A stretch of DNA of 64,000 nt from Liolophura sinensis (taxonomy: Eukaryota > Mollusca > Polyplacophora > Chitonida > Chitonidae), in NCBI RefSeq assembly GCF_032854445.1, contig NW_027017980.1, forward strand, positions 1 to 64,000, given 5' to 3'. A program made the translations under genes and the position numbers. Below are positions 25,906-37,900 of this stretch, in pieces (position 1 is the first letter of the stretch; every line of letters begins with the position of its first letter). The notes under the pieces are model-generated. The model was not told where the DNA came from. It was given only the letters and a program-made list of their open reading frames with translations, and searched no databases.

Positions 25906-28900
25906 TGAGTTGCTCAGCATTTATTTAATAGCGACATGTAAACAAATGCAGAAAAATGTCAAAGAAGATAAAATATCAGAGTTATATATTAGCAATGCAC
26001 GTTCTGAATTCGACATGAATACATTGTGAAAGCTGAAATCTGGGAAATATGCCAAAGTTTCAGTTGTATATTTCAGGTTATAATATATAAATGACAAGCA
26101 CAGCCCAGTTCATAAACTGACCTCCTGCAGAATAAGCATAAAAGATACTTAAAGATTTTATACTTAAAATTAAATGAAATGTTGTTGATTACACATTCAT
26201 GATCTCTTACTAACTGTCTCTATTAATTCAGAAATATAAGCAATAATCTGTAATGCATCAGAAACTGTACTTGATTAAAATAAAGCTTTAATTTATGCTG
26301 CTTGGTTTTATGATGATTGTTGTTTGAATTATGATCTTTTTATACTGTAATAGGATATGGCCTGCAGAAATAACAGTGAATAAATAATGTCTTACTTAAT
26401 ACATGCATGTAAATCACTTATTAAAGTCACGGTCAACACACAGTGTATACATGTAAACATATACAAGAACAAAAAACATCCAAGGCAACACCAATTATAG
26501 TTTTTGTTTTACAGGCGAGCCAACAATAAAAAATCCCAAAATGGAATAACATAAAACTGAAAATCCACCTTTTTATTTCGTCTGACTTTGATACATTTAT
26601 GATTTTCCTCTCTTTTTTTTTTCAAAATTTGATCATGTAAATATGTCATCAACAACAACAACAACAAAACTGTAGAAAATGTCCACATTTTTCACAAATT
26701 AGACAATTTTCCAGTTTTCTTTCTATTTAAATAACAATAATTTAAATAGGTGCAGCCTAGGTAACAGATGACATGTAATGTTTCTTTGGCAAAGACGCAT
26801 CCAAGATTTCACAGTTTTTAGGTTTTTAGACTTCTCAGACAGGCTAATGAACACAGGGTAAACATGAGAAAAAGATTGCATAACAAGTTGGGCTGTCTAC
26901 TCTTTTTATTTTCAGGGTATACACCATCACTCTGTAACACAGTAGAGACTCAAACCAGTTAAACAAGTCTCATATCAAGTCTTATATTCTTTTATTAGCT
27001 TTATTAAGAAATTGCAAACTTAACTGTTGACTTTTGCATGTTGTTTTCTTCTTCGTCTCTTTGGGTGTACATAAGCCCTCAAGAATTTTATATCTTTAAG
27101 ATCAAATACATGTAAAGAAGAACCTCATTGTTTTTTTAATTTCAGACAGCCCCACGATTTGTCATTTGAAACTGACATGCTGTAGGCTTTTCTGTGAAAA
27201 CAGGAAGGCATTCCCCTTCATGAAATAGGAAGGCATTTTACATCATACCGAGGAAGAAGGAAATTATGACAGTCAGACACTCCATGATATTTTAACTGTT
27301 GTCTTCCATTTGTTTTGATGTATCTAGATATCATATAAAAATCTGACAATTTCAGTATACATATACTTGTACATAACAGAAAGTATGCCTTTATTTTCGT
27401 CTTTTTTATTTTTTTCTAATCTACCTAGTCTAGTACCAAAAATCAGTTGATCCAAGGATTTGAATTCACATAAACAGTAAACAGATTTTGGGGCTTCCAT
27501 GTCCTTAACTTTAACAATGTTGAAACAATGCATATTTTATTGTAAAAAAAATACGAGTTTGAATGCAATTATATTACAGGAATTCAAGTTGATTCTTTTA
27601 GTTTTGGTTCATGAATTCTCGCTGAAAATAAAGCCTTAGAAAGCTTTCTGAGGCTTGCATGGTATTCTTTATTAAGTTTAGGATAAGAGTGAGTAAGTGC
27701 TTAGAGTGTAACCTTGTACTTTACAATTTTTCAGTCATACAATGACAAAGGAGCGCTTGCAGTGTGCCTCCTTGTTGTAGGACGGATTTTCACCACTTCT
27801 TTTAGTGCTGCTTCACTGAGACACCTTTCTGAAGGCAAGTTACCCACTCCATCGGAGCCATTATGCTGATACAGGGCAACTATCCTCATAATGCTGAATG
27901 CCAAGAAAGGAAGCCACAACTTCCTCTTTTTAAGGCCTTAGGTAGATTCAGGATTGACCCTGGATGCTCTAACAACCGAGTCATGGGGGGGGGGGGCAAG
28001 ATTAGGATAAGACAAAGTCTCTACATTATATAAGAATATCCCGTTCAAGTGTTGACTTTACAATTAAATGCAGGTTATACTAGCTATGGTTTAACTGATT
28101 ATCCATGCATTCATAGTAAAACTCCATGATGCCAGAAATTTGCAACAGCATTTTGTTTCCACTGCTCCCCTTATTCTAAGAAGGACAATACCGATTTTTT
28201 TTTCGCTGTATACTTTAGATTTCGACCTTTTCATATCTGACACATAACATTAACATGAGAACAGAATAATTCTCATTAAGCAGAGAATTAGGACTAAGCT
28301 AACAGTCAGAGAACTTAACTAATGTTAACTTCAGGTGTGACAATCCACCTTTAATCTGTCTACTGTTAACTTCAGGTGTGATAATCTGTAATTTCCCTTA
28401 TCCCTTAGTAAGAGATTTGCCTGAGTAGGTACACTGAACAAACCCAGTTGATAGTACACAACTAGTGGGCATAAAAGGATTTACATATCAAAGACTGAAT
28501 ACCAATTAACATATGCATGTATTGTTTGAGAGGAAATCTAACAAAAAAACTTATGAAATGTTAAGTATAGCATTTGGGCTACCACTAAACCGTTCACCGA
28601 TTCATTATACTTAAGTGAATAATACTTAATATTCAGCGTATTATTTAAACCAATAAGTTGGGCTCATTATGCTGAAGTGTGTAATTATGCTAAAATGTGC
28701 CATAATTCTAAAGTGTGTCATTATTCTAAAGTGTGCCATTATGCTTAAGTGTGTCATTATTTTAAAGATGCTTAAGTGTGTCATTATTTTAAAGATGTTT
28801 AAGTGTGCCGTTATGCTTGAGTGTGTCATTATTCTAAAGTGTGCTCATTATGCTAAAGTGTGCTGACTAAGCTTAAGTGTGCTCAGTATGTTAAAGTGTG

Positions 28901-31900
28901 CTCATTTTTATGCTAAACTGTGCTCATTATGCTAACATGTGGTGCTATGTCTGGTACCTGGGGAAGTGCAGTGGTGTATGTCCCATACACACAAATTTTC
29001 ATCTGCCTGACAAAATTCGTGGAAGTTAACTTCATGTAAGACTGCACGAACTGTTCAACCAATCCTGTTCACCACTTACTGCCACCAAGGCCCTGAGAAA
29101 ATGGGTGATTAAGAAATCACCTAATTATCTGTGGCCAGATCAACACCTTGAAATACAAGTATCATATAAATCTAAGGCCAAATACAAAGACATCTGAATA
29201 CCCTTTAGAGGTGCCAAAATGACTGCACAATCTATAAAAAAAACAAATGATGGGGAATACTGCCGGTTAATTTTCACACAAATGTTTTTAAATATGATCC
29301 TGTTATTTTCACTGATCTGTGGATGGTTATGGTTTTCAACAGGGCTCCGCCCGGTTTCCTCTCACCATAACATTGGCAGCAGTGTATAGGTGAAATATTC
29401 TTGAGTAAGGCATAAAACACAAATGAAATAAATAAATAAACATAAACTTGCATTCAGGAAGTATTGCTTTGGCAAACCATTTTGCAACTGGGTTAATAAC
29501 AAATATATTAATGTATAAGACACACTGCAGATTAGACTGATGCATAATCTATATTGACACAAATGATCCTGCAAAATTGTCATCTTACATTATACAATCA
29601 GCATGTGTTACCATGTGTAGTCATTGATCTGGAGGATTGTGTTGAAGGTGAAGGTCGAAGTTAAACAGCTGCAAATCACATTTATATAATACTCCAAAAT
29701 ATACATCAGCTGAGTCAGGCTTATAAAATCTATTATGTGCGAGACTGGTCAGATGGGTAAAATAAAGGGAGACAACTTTGCAAAGAAAATTACATGCACA
29801 GCATCACATACATGGTTATCTTCCTTTGTTAAAAGATTCAATTACTGGGTGGGAATATAGCATAGGGGCATTGTCGTAGGTTTCCATTTCACTGGTTGCT
29901 GATATTAAATATAATACTGTTCACAGGTACGTTCAACGTCTGAGGCCTGTAACTCATTTTTCATGTGATATTCATTGCCTCATTCTATCTGAGTTTTTTC
30001 AGATTTTAATGCACCAAGGGGGTAGTGGAGTGCACATGGCTTCAGAATACAGAATGCACACAAATGGTGTACAATAAAAGCACATAAATGTATGAGTGAA
30101 TGACGTACAAGGACGTGAATAATGGAAGAATGGAAGAATGCACAATAATGCCATAGAGTACACAAAAATGACGAAAACAAAATACACAAATGGCATAACA
30201 GGGAATACACTGACGGCATATATATGGCATAACCAAGAGTACAATGAAATGACACACCTAAGACTACACTGACATAGCATAAACAAGAGTACACTGACAT
30301 GGTCTAACCAACAGAACACTGAAATGTTATAACCAAGTGTACACTGACATGGCATACACCTAACCAAGTTAGAGTACACTGAAATGGCTTAACCCTAGAC
30401 TGCACTGAAATGGTATAACCATCAGTACAAGGAAATGGCATAACCGAGAGTAAACTGAGATGGCATAGCCAACAGTACACTGAAATGGCATCACCAAGAG
30501 TACATTGAGATGGTATAAACAACAGTACACTGAAATGGCATAACCAAGAGTACACTGAGATGGTATAACCAACAGTACACTGAAATGGCATAACCAAGAG
30601 TACACTGAGATGGCATAGCCAACAGTACACTGAAATGGCATAACCAAGAGTACACTGAAATGGCATAACCAACAGTACACTGAAATGGCATAACCAAGAG
30701 TACACTGAGATGGTATAGCCAACAGTACACTGAAATGGCATAACTAAGAGTACACTGAGATGGTATAACCAAGAGTACACTGAAATGGCATAACCAAGAG
30801 TACACTAAAATGGCATAACCAAGAGTACACTGAGATGGTATAACCAACAGTACACTGAAATGGCATAACCAAGAGTACACTGTAATGGCATCTAGAGTAC
30901 ACTGAAATGGTATGAACAAAGGACTTACTTTTGATGTGAAGGTTTTTGCCTCCTAGTAAGAAAATTTCACAGTTCCATGGTAAAGGTGTGTGGGACGAAT
31001 CCAGAAAGACACTGACAGTGGCTGGATCAACATGACGCCTCTCTAGCAATGGGAATATAGCATCTCTGGCAAAAACAGAAGAAATTTTACGATCACAAAG
31101 GATTACTGAAAAAATAATCTCATAATGATTGCTTTGGTATAAATTGTATTCTGCTAGCATGACCCAGGAGCCTCTCAACAATGTGGTCACTGCAAGTCCA
31201 AGCCAACCTCATGCTGGCTTGCTCTATGGCCATACATGGGAAGGTCAGCCAGCAACCTGTGGATGGTCGTGGGTTTTCACCGTGCTTTGCCCAGTTCCTT
31301 CCCACCATAATGCTGGCTGCTGTTGTACAAGTGAAATATTCTTCAGCACAGCATAAAACACCGATGAAGACATTTTCCCCTGTTGGCATTTATTTAGTTA
31401 GTGCGTTTATTTATTTTTTTTAATGGTGTTTTATGTCATGCTCAAGAATATTTCACTTATATGACGGCAGCCTGCATTATGATGGGATGAAACTGGGCAG
31501 AGCCCAGGGGAAACCCACAACCCTCTGCAGGTCTTCCCACTTACGGCCGGAGAGGAAGTAAGTGGGAAGACTTGTGGACTTGAACTCACAGCATTGGTGA
31601 GAGGCTAGCGCACTAACCAACTGACGACCCTCATTGGCAAATCAATGATTATATAAGGTGGACTGAACTTAAATCTATCTGACATTTCAGGATTTCGCTA
31701 TCTAACGTTTTAAGATTAATAATACTTCACTCCATTTATTGTATTGACTTTACTTGATTGGTGTTTGACCCTGTTCTAATCATTTATGTGATTCATGTTC
31801 AATGCTGTGCAAGAGGATTTTTCAATTATGCTCCGGTATTAGAGTTGTATTGATAGAAGTAAGTGAACCCTCCAAAGTAAACAATTCTTTGCACTTGCAA

Positions 31901-34900
31901 AGTACGTCTACCTACCAACTGCCCTGATTTAAGACTGCAAACATATCCACATCACTGAAGAGAAATCCATCTATTTACTGGTTTTCTTCATGTTTCCCCC
32001 GAAGCTGTTGAACACTTACCTTAGAGTTGAGTTCCGAATTGCAGCAACAATCTCCATTTCTGGTTGTTTTCCTTCTTCCATCGGAATGTGGACACTTATA
32101 AGTTCATCATTGATGTTCACCTAATCAAAATATCAACCAAAAAACTCAACTCCAGCAGAAACCTTCACTGATCATTTGTAGCACGTCGAGTGAAATGTGC
32201 ATGTAATTTAACAAAGTATGGCCCATAAGCCAAACTTATGCAGTTGAATTTGCATATTTGTTGTATCTACGTAATAATTTCACTTTTTACTTCAGGGCAT
32301 GAAATGAGTGGGCACGATTACTTCTTTAGAACATTATTGGGCAGCTTTATGAATCCTTTAAAAAACAAAGGGCTAACAGACCATTGGTACGACAGATATT
32401 TCTGACGATGCTTTCTTGGCGCGATTGTTATCATAACAAAAGCGATGAGAAGAAATTCTTAATAATTTTCAGAAAATTATTTCTTTCAAAAAAAAAAATC
32501 CCAATAAAGCATTAATCAAAAGTGGACACAACAGAATCAGGGAGTTTCTTTCACAATATAACAACTGAGATCCCAGCCATGCTTTCCAGATGGTCTTAAT
32601 TACTGAATCATTCAGTAAAATTAATCTATTTATCTACTTAACTGGTATCTTATGCCATACTAATTTTCACAACAGGGGAGTTTCCAATTCGAACTCTTCT
32701 ATCTCTAAAGGTCAAAAAAGTCCTACTGTATCATGTGAGCTCTCAAAAACGTTTTATCAACTATTGCAGGCTCACATTTACTATAACATGGACGTCTGAA
32801 AAAGTTTCTCAAAAGAAACTCAGACAAACAATGGAGAAAACTGAGTAGCTAAAAGTTTATGAACTTGAGAAGTTTCTAAAGGAAAAAGATGTCATGTGTG
32901 TCTCTGTGACATTGTGAGACAAGCGATCAGTAATTTAATGTCTACAAAGGTTGTCTTACATTTCTCACAAGCCAAATGATACAGAAGAACTGTTTTACCT
33001 TTAATTACAAAAGTTTGAACTCAAAACTCCCCTATTATACAAAGGCAGTGTGTTTTTTGATCGTGGTGAAAACTGATGTTGCCAGAGAAAACCACCTGCT
33101 TTCGACAAGTATCTGAAAATCCTTCAGTACTTGGTCATGACAGCAAAAACCCACAATATTGAGAATACCATAATGACCTAAAATTTGGACCAACAAGTGC
33201 ATTTCTAGGGGCAAATAAATGTTGTAAAACATGACTTTTTGAGTAGAATATTTCCCAGCCGGGTATCATCATACGGTACCTTTTACAAACCTCTCAACAT
33301 CTTTCCAACGTCAACTGAACTCTCAGAATTCGACAAAATGAGCAACTTTGAAACTTTAGGTCATTAACTGTATATAGCTTGGGATCTGGTTGTTATTTTG
33401 GGGGTCAACGTCATCCAATATGCAAAACAACATGCAAACAATCAAAACAACAACAACAGAGTCATAGAGCACCTGATACATTGAATGTCGACGGAGTTGT
33501 GAAATGCTTTTAGCAGAGGAGTTAGAACCTTCATAGGCATCAAGTTCAGCAGAGTTTCTGGAGGTGGTTTGATTAGTTTGGGGGTACAGAGTGGCGATGG
33601 CACTGTCAGATTTTCTGTGGTTTATCCCCGTCATCAAGTTCATGAGGTCCACATTTAAACTGCCTCGTCTCTGACCTGATGTGTAGGGATCGGGATCTTC
33701 CTGTAGGGAGGGAGGTGGAACAGCCAGGTGAGGAAAACAACAATCACAGTTAGTAGGAGCATGTAAGTCACAACCATGGAATATGATATGCCTGCCTGTG
33801 TCACCATGTGACCCTAATGCTGAGTGCTCTGTTGCTATTTTGACTTTATTCTGTTTTTGGTGAGAAAGTGCTAAATGGTAAATTTCTCAGCATGATAGTT
33901 GTGTCACTGTACATGTGTGTGATATTTGTGGCCCTTCCTTGATCCTTTAGTATGAGCTTTGTGATATTTGTGGCACTTTGTGATATATGGTACTATTTAT
34001 GAAATTTGTGGCATTTTTTGATATCTGTACATGTATTTTACTGTGATACATATGAATGGTAGCTCTCTGACATTTATGGCATGGTTTTACACATGTGGCA
34101 GTTTTTGTAAAATGCAGCACTTTCTTTGACGTGTAGCTCTGTGACACTCTTTCACTTTGTGTAGCTTTTATCCTGTAGATATTTGTTGGACTGTACCCTA
34201 TTTACAAACAATTACAGCTGTCCAGCTGTTTCAAACCATTTTGTCACGGTCAGGCAGGCACTAATTAGACACACAATAGATCAATCACCAAAAATGTAAT
34301 CAACACTTTAATCATTTAGAACATTTCATTTACAAATTTAATGGCAGATGGTTCAAATATTTTATGGCTTGTTCTCGTAGGCAATGCCATTTAAAAATTT
34401 GTCAAAGAAGACTTTCCATCTTATTTATTAATGCTAATAAATAAACTACTTATCAGAAACTTTTTATAGGGATCTTGACAAATTACACGAGTTTCCTTAT
34501 TAACCATCGCTGCAAATTCACGATATAAAACACTTGTGCTATATACATATGCATGAACATGAACATATTAAAGTTTTAAAACAAAATAAAACAAGGACGC
34601 TTGCACCCTGTAAATATGAACTGTAACAACACCTTGTTAGAAATTTTACCAAAGGATATATTCAGACGACTAGTGCATGTGCACCGAGAATGTGAATAAT
34701 CAAAATTTCATTTACAATAATGTGCTTCACAGTTAAGGTAACAGGGGCCAATTCCACAGAGCCATTTCTGAATTGCGTCAAAACTTCAAATACGGTCTTA
34801 AAACTTACTTTCGGCTTAAGAAATCAAAATATTGTTCACCTCATCAATATTAACTTAAGACAAATGTTTCCAAATTTCAACCCGAAGTACCTAAGTACCT

Positions 34901-37900
34901 AAACCTAAGCATTGCGAAGAGGTTTTAAATTTTGACATAAATCCGAAATGGCCTTGTGGAATCAGCAACAAAGAACCTCAGAAGGACTAATAAGACACTG
35001 TACATGTACTTAACCAGTGGAATTCATATGGTAGGCATGGAGAAATACAAGTACAATGTCCCACATTGCAAGAGCAAATGACACCAATAACTGCTCCATC
35101 CAAGTGTGATAAAATTAAAACGCGATGAACAGGTCATTACCAAAATCTTGTTTTCCACAGATACGTTTAATGAAATACATGAGTAATGTAACCAATCCCC
35201 TCCCTGCAACCCCCACAAAAAACAAAAAACACAAGACATTTGGAAATATCAAGTCAAAACTATTTTTTTTGTTTTTTTTTTCCAGAGCGAACTTTCTTGT
35301 GTCCAACATCATTGAAAGACCCAGGGGATCACAACGCTGTTTGAAGCTTTACAGTACAGACTAAGTCTTAACTTGTGAACTTATTCCTCTGATAGATCTT
35401 AACCATTGGTTAGACACTAATTTAACAGTTGTGAAGTTAAGGCTAAGTCTGTGCTAAGCTGTCAAGTCAGCACATGCTGAATAATTTCCACAGTCATTTA
35501 AAAGGCCTGGAATTACTCTGCTTTATCATTTGATGGGCATGAAATTACTCTGCTTTAAAACTTGATGGACATGAAATCACTCTGCTTTATCATTTGATGG
35601 GCATGAAATTACTCTGCTTTAACAATGGATGGGCATAAAATTACTCTGCTTTAAAACTTGATGGACATGAAATCACTCTGCTTTATCATTTGATGGGCAT
35701 GAAATTACTCTGCTTTAACAATGGATGGGCATGAAATCACTCTGCTTTAACACTTGATGGGCATGAAATTACTCTGCTTTAACAATGGATGGGCATAAAA
35801 TTACTCTGCTTTAAAACTTGATGGGCATGAAATCACTCTGCTTTATCATTTGATGGGCATGAAATTACTCTGCTTTAAAACTTGATGGACATGAAATCAC
35901 TCTGCTTTATCATTTGATGGGCATGAAATTACTCTGCTTTATCATTTGATGGGCATGAAATTACTCTGCTTTAAAACTTGATGGACATGAAATCACTCTG
36001 CTTTATCATTTGATGGGCATGAAATTACTCTGCTTTAACAATGGATGGGCATAAAATTACTCTGCTTTAAAACTTGATGGACATGAAATCACTCTGCTTT
36101 ATCATTTGATGGGCATGAAATTACTCTGCTTTAACAATGGATGGGCATGAAATCACTCTGCTTTAACACTTGATGGGCATGAAATTACTCTGCTTTAACA
36201 ATGGATGGGCATAAAATTACTCTGCTTTAAAACTTGATGGGCATGAAATCACTCTGCTTTATCATTTGATGGGCATGAAATTACTCTGCTTTAAAACTTG
36301 ATGGACATGAAATCACTCTGCTTTATCATTTGATGGGCATGAAATTACTCTGCTTTAACAATGGATGGGCATAAAATTACTCTGCTTTAAAACTTGATGG
36401 GCATGAAATCACTCTGCTTTAACACTTGATGGGCATGAAATTACTCTGCTTTAACACTTGATGGGCATGAAATTACTCTGTTTTAACACTTCTGAGGCTC
36501 ATTTATTAGGTTAAAATGGGTAGGTGTGGGTGTGGTGGATAGGGTTATGGAAAAACAATTTTTGTTATCTGATGTCCATGGGATAATAACATAAATGAAG
36601 AAAAGAAGAGGAGATTACAGAAATACTCTTTACTTCACAGAACCATGTGAAATAAACACATGTCAATGTGTTAAAAAGCATCTGAAATTTCTAAAAGTAA
36701 AGAGACAATTAACAAGAAAGTTTAAAAACAAAGGGAATGATAAGAAATCCTGACTTGTCACTTGTATTAATAAAGGCAGACTGAGTTTTTGGTATGCTGA
36801 ATGTCTTTTCAGAATATAACAAATATCTGTGCAATGACCATGGGCTATCTGTATCTGTGAGTTATCACAAATTCTGCATGAGACCCAAGTTCATCAACAA
36901 AATGGAAAAGAAAATCAACAATCATGGGTAGGCAGTGTTAAGTTCAAGGACGTTTTGATGCCATTTACCTGCACCTCAAATTAGAGCAAATCCTAAAAAA
37001 GCCCAAATTATGTTGAATATCTGTCTGCACAACTTTCAGACCAGGTTGGCAAATGACTAACAATGACTGTTAATGATGATATTAATGGGAATCTCATGAC
37101 TTTTTTTAGATCCAGTGTCCATGGTATGGTCAGAATAATGGAGGTGTGACACCATACAAAGCTGTGACCTTCACACATGTACTAAGATCTAAACACGAAC
37201 AGTATTAGTTCACCTGACAACTACCTTTACGAGATAGAATTGCATCCAAGGTTAGGAACCTATTAGAAGGGAAATTGGGAGGGTGTTAAAACAGGGGGAA
37301 CTCGATAATTCCATGCTCCACCCACCATGGAATGTCGCCTCTTGCTAGGATTAGGGTAAATAAAGCAAGACTGTGGTATGTCTGAGCGGCGCCTCATCGC
37401 ATGAGTCAGCTGCAAACAAACCGTCAACCAACTGCATGAATACAAATACATGTAAATACAGCTGAGAACGACAGATTACAGAAATGTTCGGCTTTGCACT
37501 TATCCTAAATTATTATTATTATCCAAAAGTTTATTTTCATTGGTCAATTCCGAAATGTAAAGCTTTCCACTTGCAATGTAACTTTTCCAAGTTTCCTTTC
37601 ATATTAAATATTGTAAAGCTTTACACATGAAATGTAAATTTTCAAAGTTTGTTTTGAATGGCCAACAGCTTCTATTAGTATAGAAACATATACCATGGCA
37701 CTTCCAAAATTTATCACTTTTCAAAATTTCTTTCATATCCATCATGCTCATCAGAGCTAAAAGAAAACATTTTCATTTTTCATATTTTGGTTGGAAGAGT
37801 TGTTTCCCCTATTTAATTCAAACTCCAATATATGTATGTGAAGGTCAACTGACACCATCCCTATCCCAAATTGACAGTGTGTACCCAAATTGACAGTTTG

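Larger units (their letters stand above)
21536..30928. other. Large intron(s) of the PLEKHG5-like gene; at least one exon undetected
   Basis: The phases of the flanking exons (phase 1 out at 30929, phase 0 in at 21535) do not join, so one or more exons with a total length of 3n+2 must lie here. I could not identify one. The stretch holds an AT/CA microsatellite (22050-22120), a GC-richer block (22500-23050), a degenerate tandem repeat (23300-24120), minisatellites at 24987-25375, 28664-28940 and 30040-30910, a full SINE (25628-25900), a second-family SINE (27688-27990) and a partial SINE (29315-29441). Confidence 0.6.
31066..32019. other. Intron splitting the Ras-binding-like domain
   Basis: Just under 1 kb. 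Contains two SINE copies in opposite orientation (31155-31365 plus, 31420-31632 minus) with 55 bases between them, able to pair as an RNA hairpin. The rest is unremarkable. Confidence 0.6.

Noticed and set aside
27324-27533. Minus frame with KVKDMEAPKSVYCLCEFKSL as candidate for the missing exon
   Set aside because: It can accept the open codon but would leave in phase 1, not the phase 0 needed, and it shows no similarity to the family.
30304-31190. Several overlapping minus-strand frames over 100 codons
   Set aside because: They arise from the 25-base minisatellite (YSWLCHFSVLLVMP-type periodicity). Only the stretch 30929-31065 is a real exon.
35508-36490. Regular 32-base repeats resembling a CRISPR array
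   Set aside because: The variable parts are only four recurring forms rather than unique spacers, and the genome is animal. It is a minisatellite.
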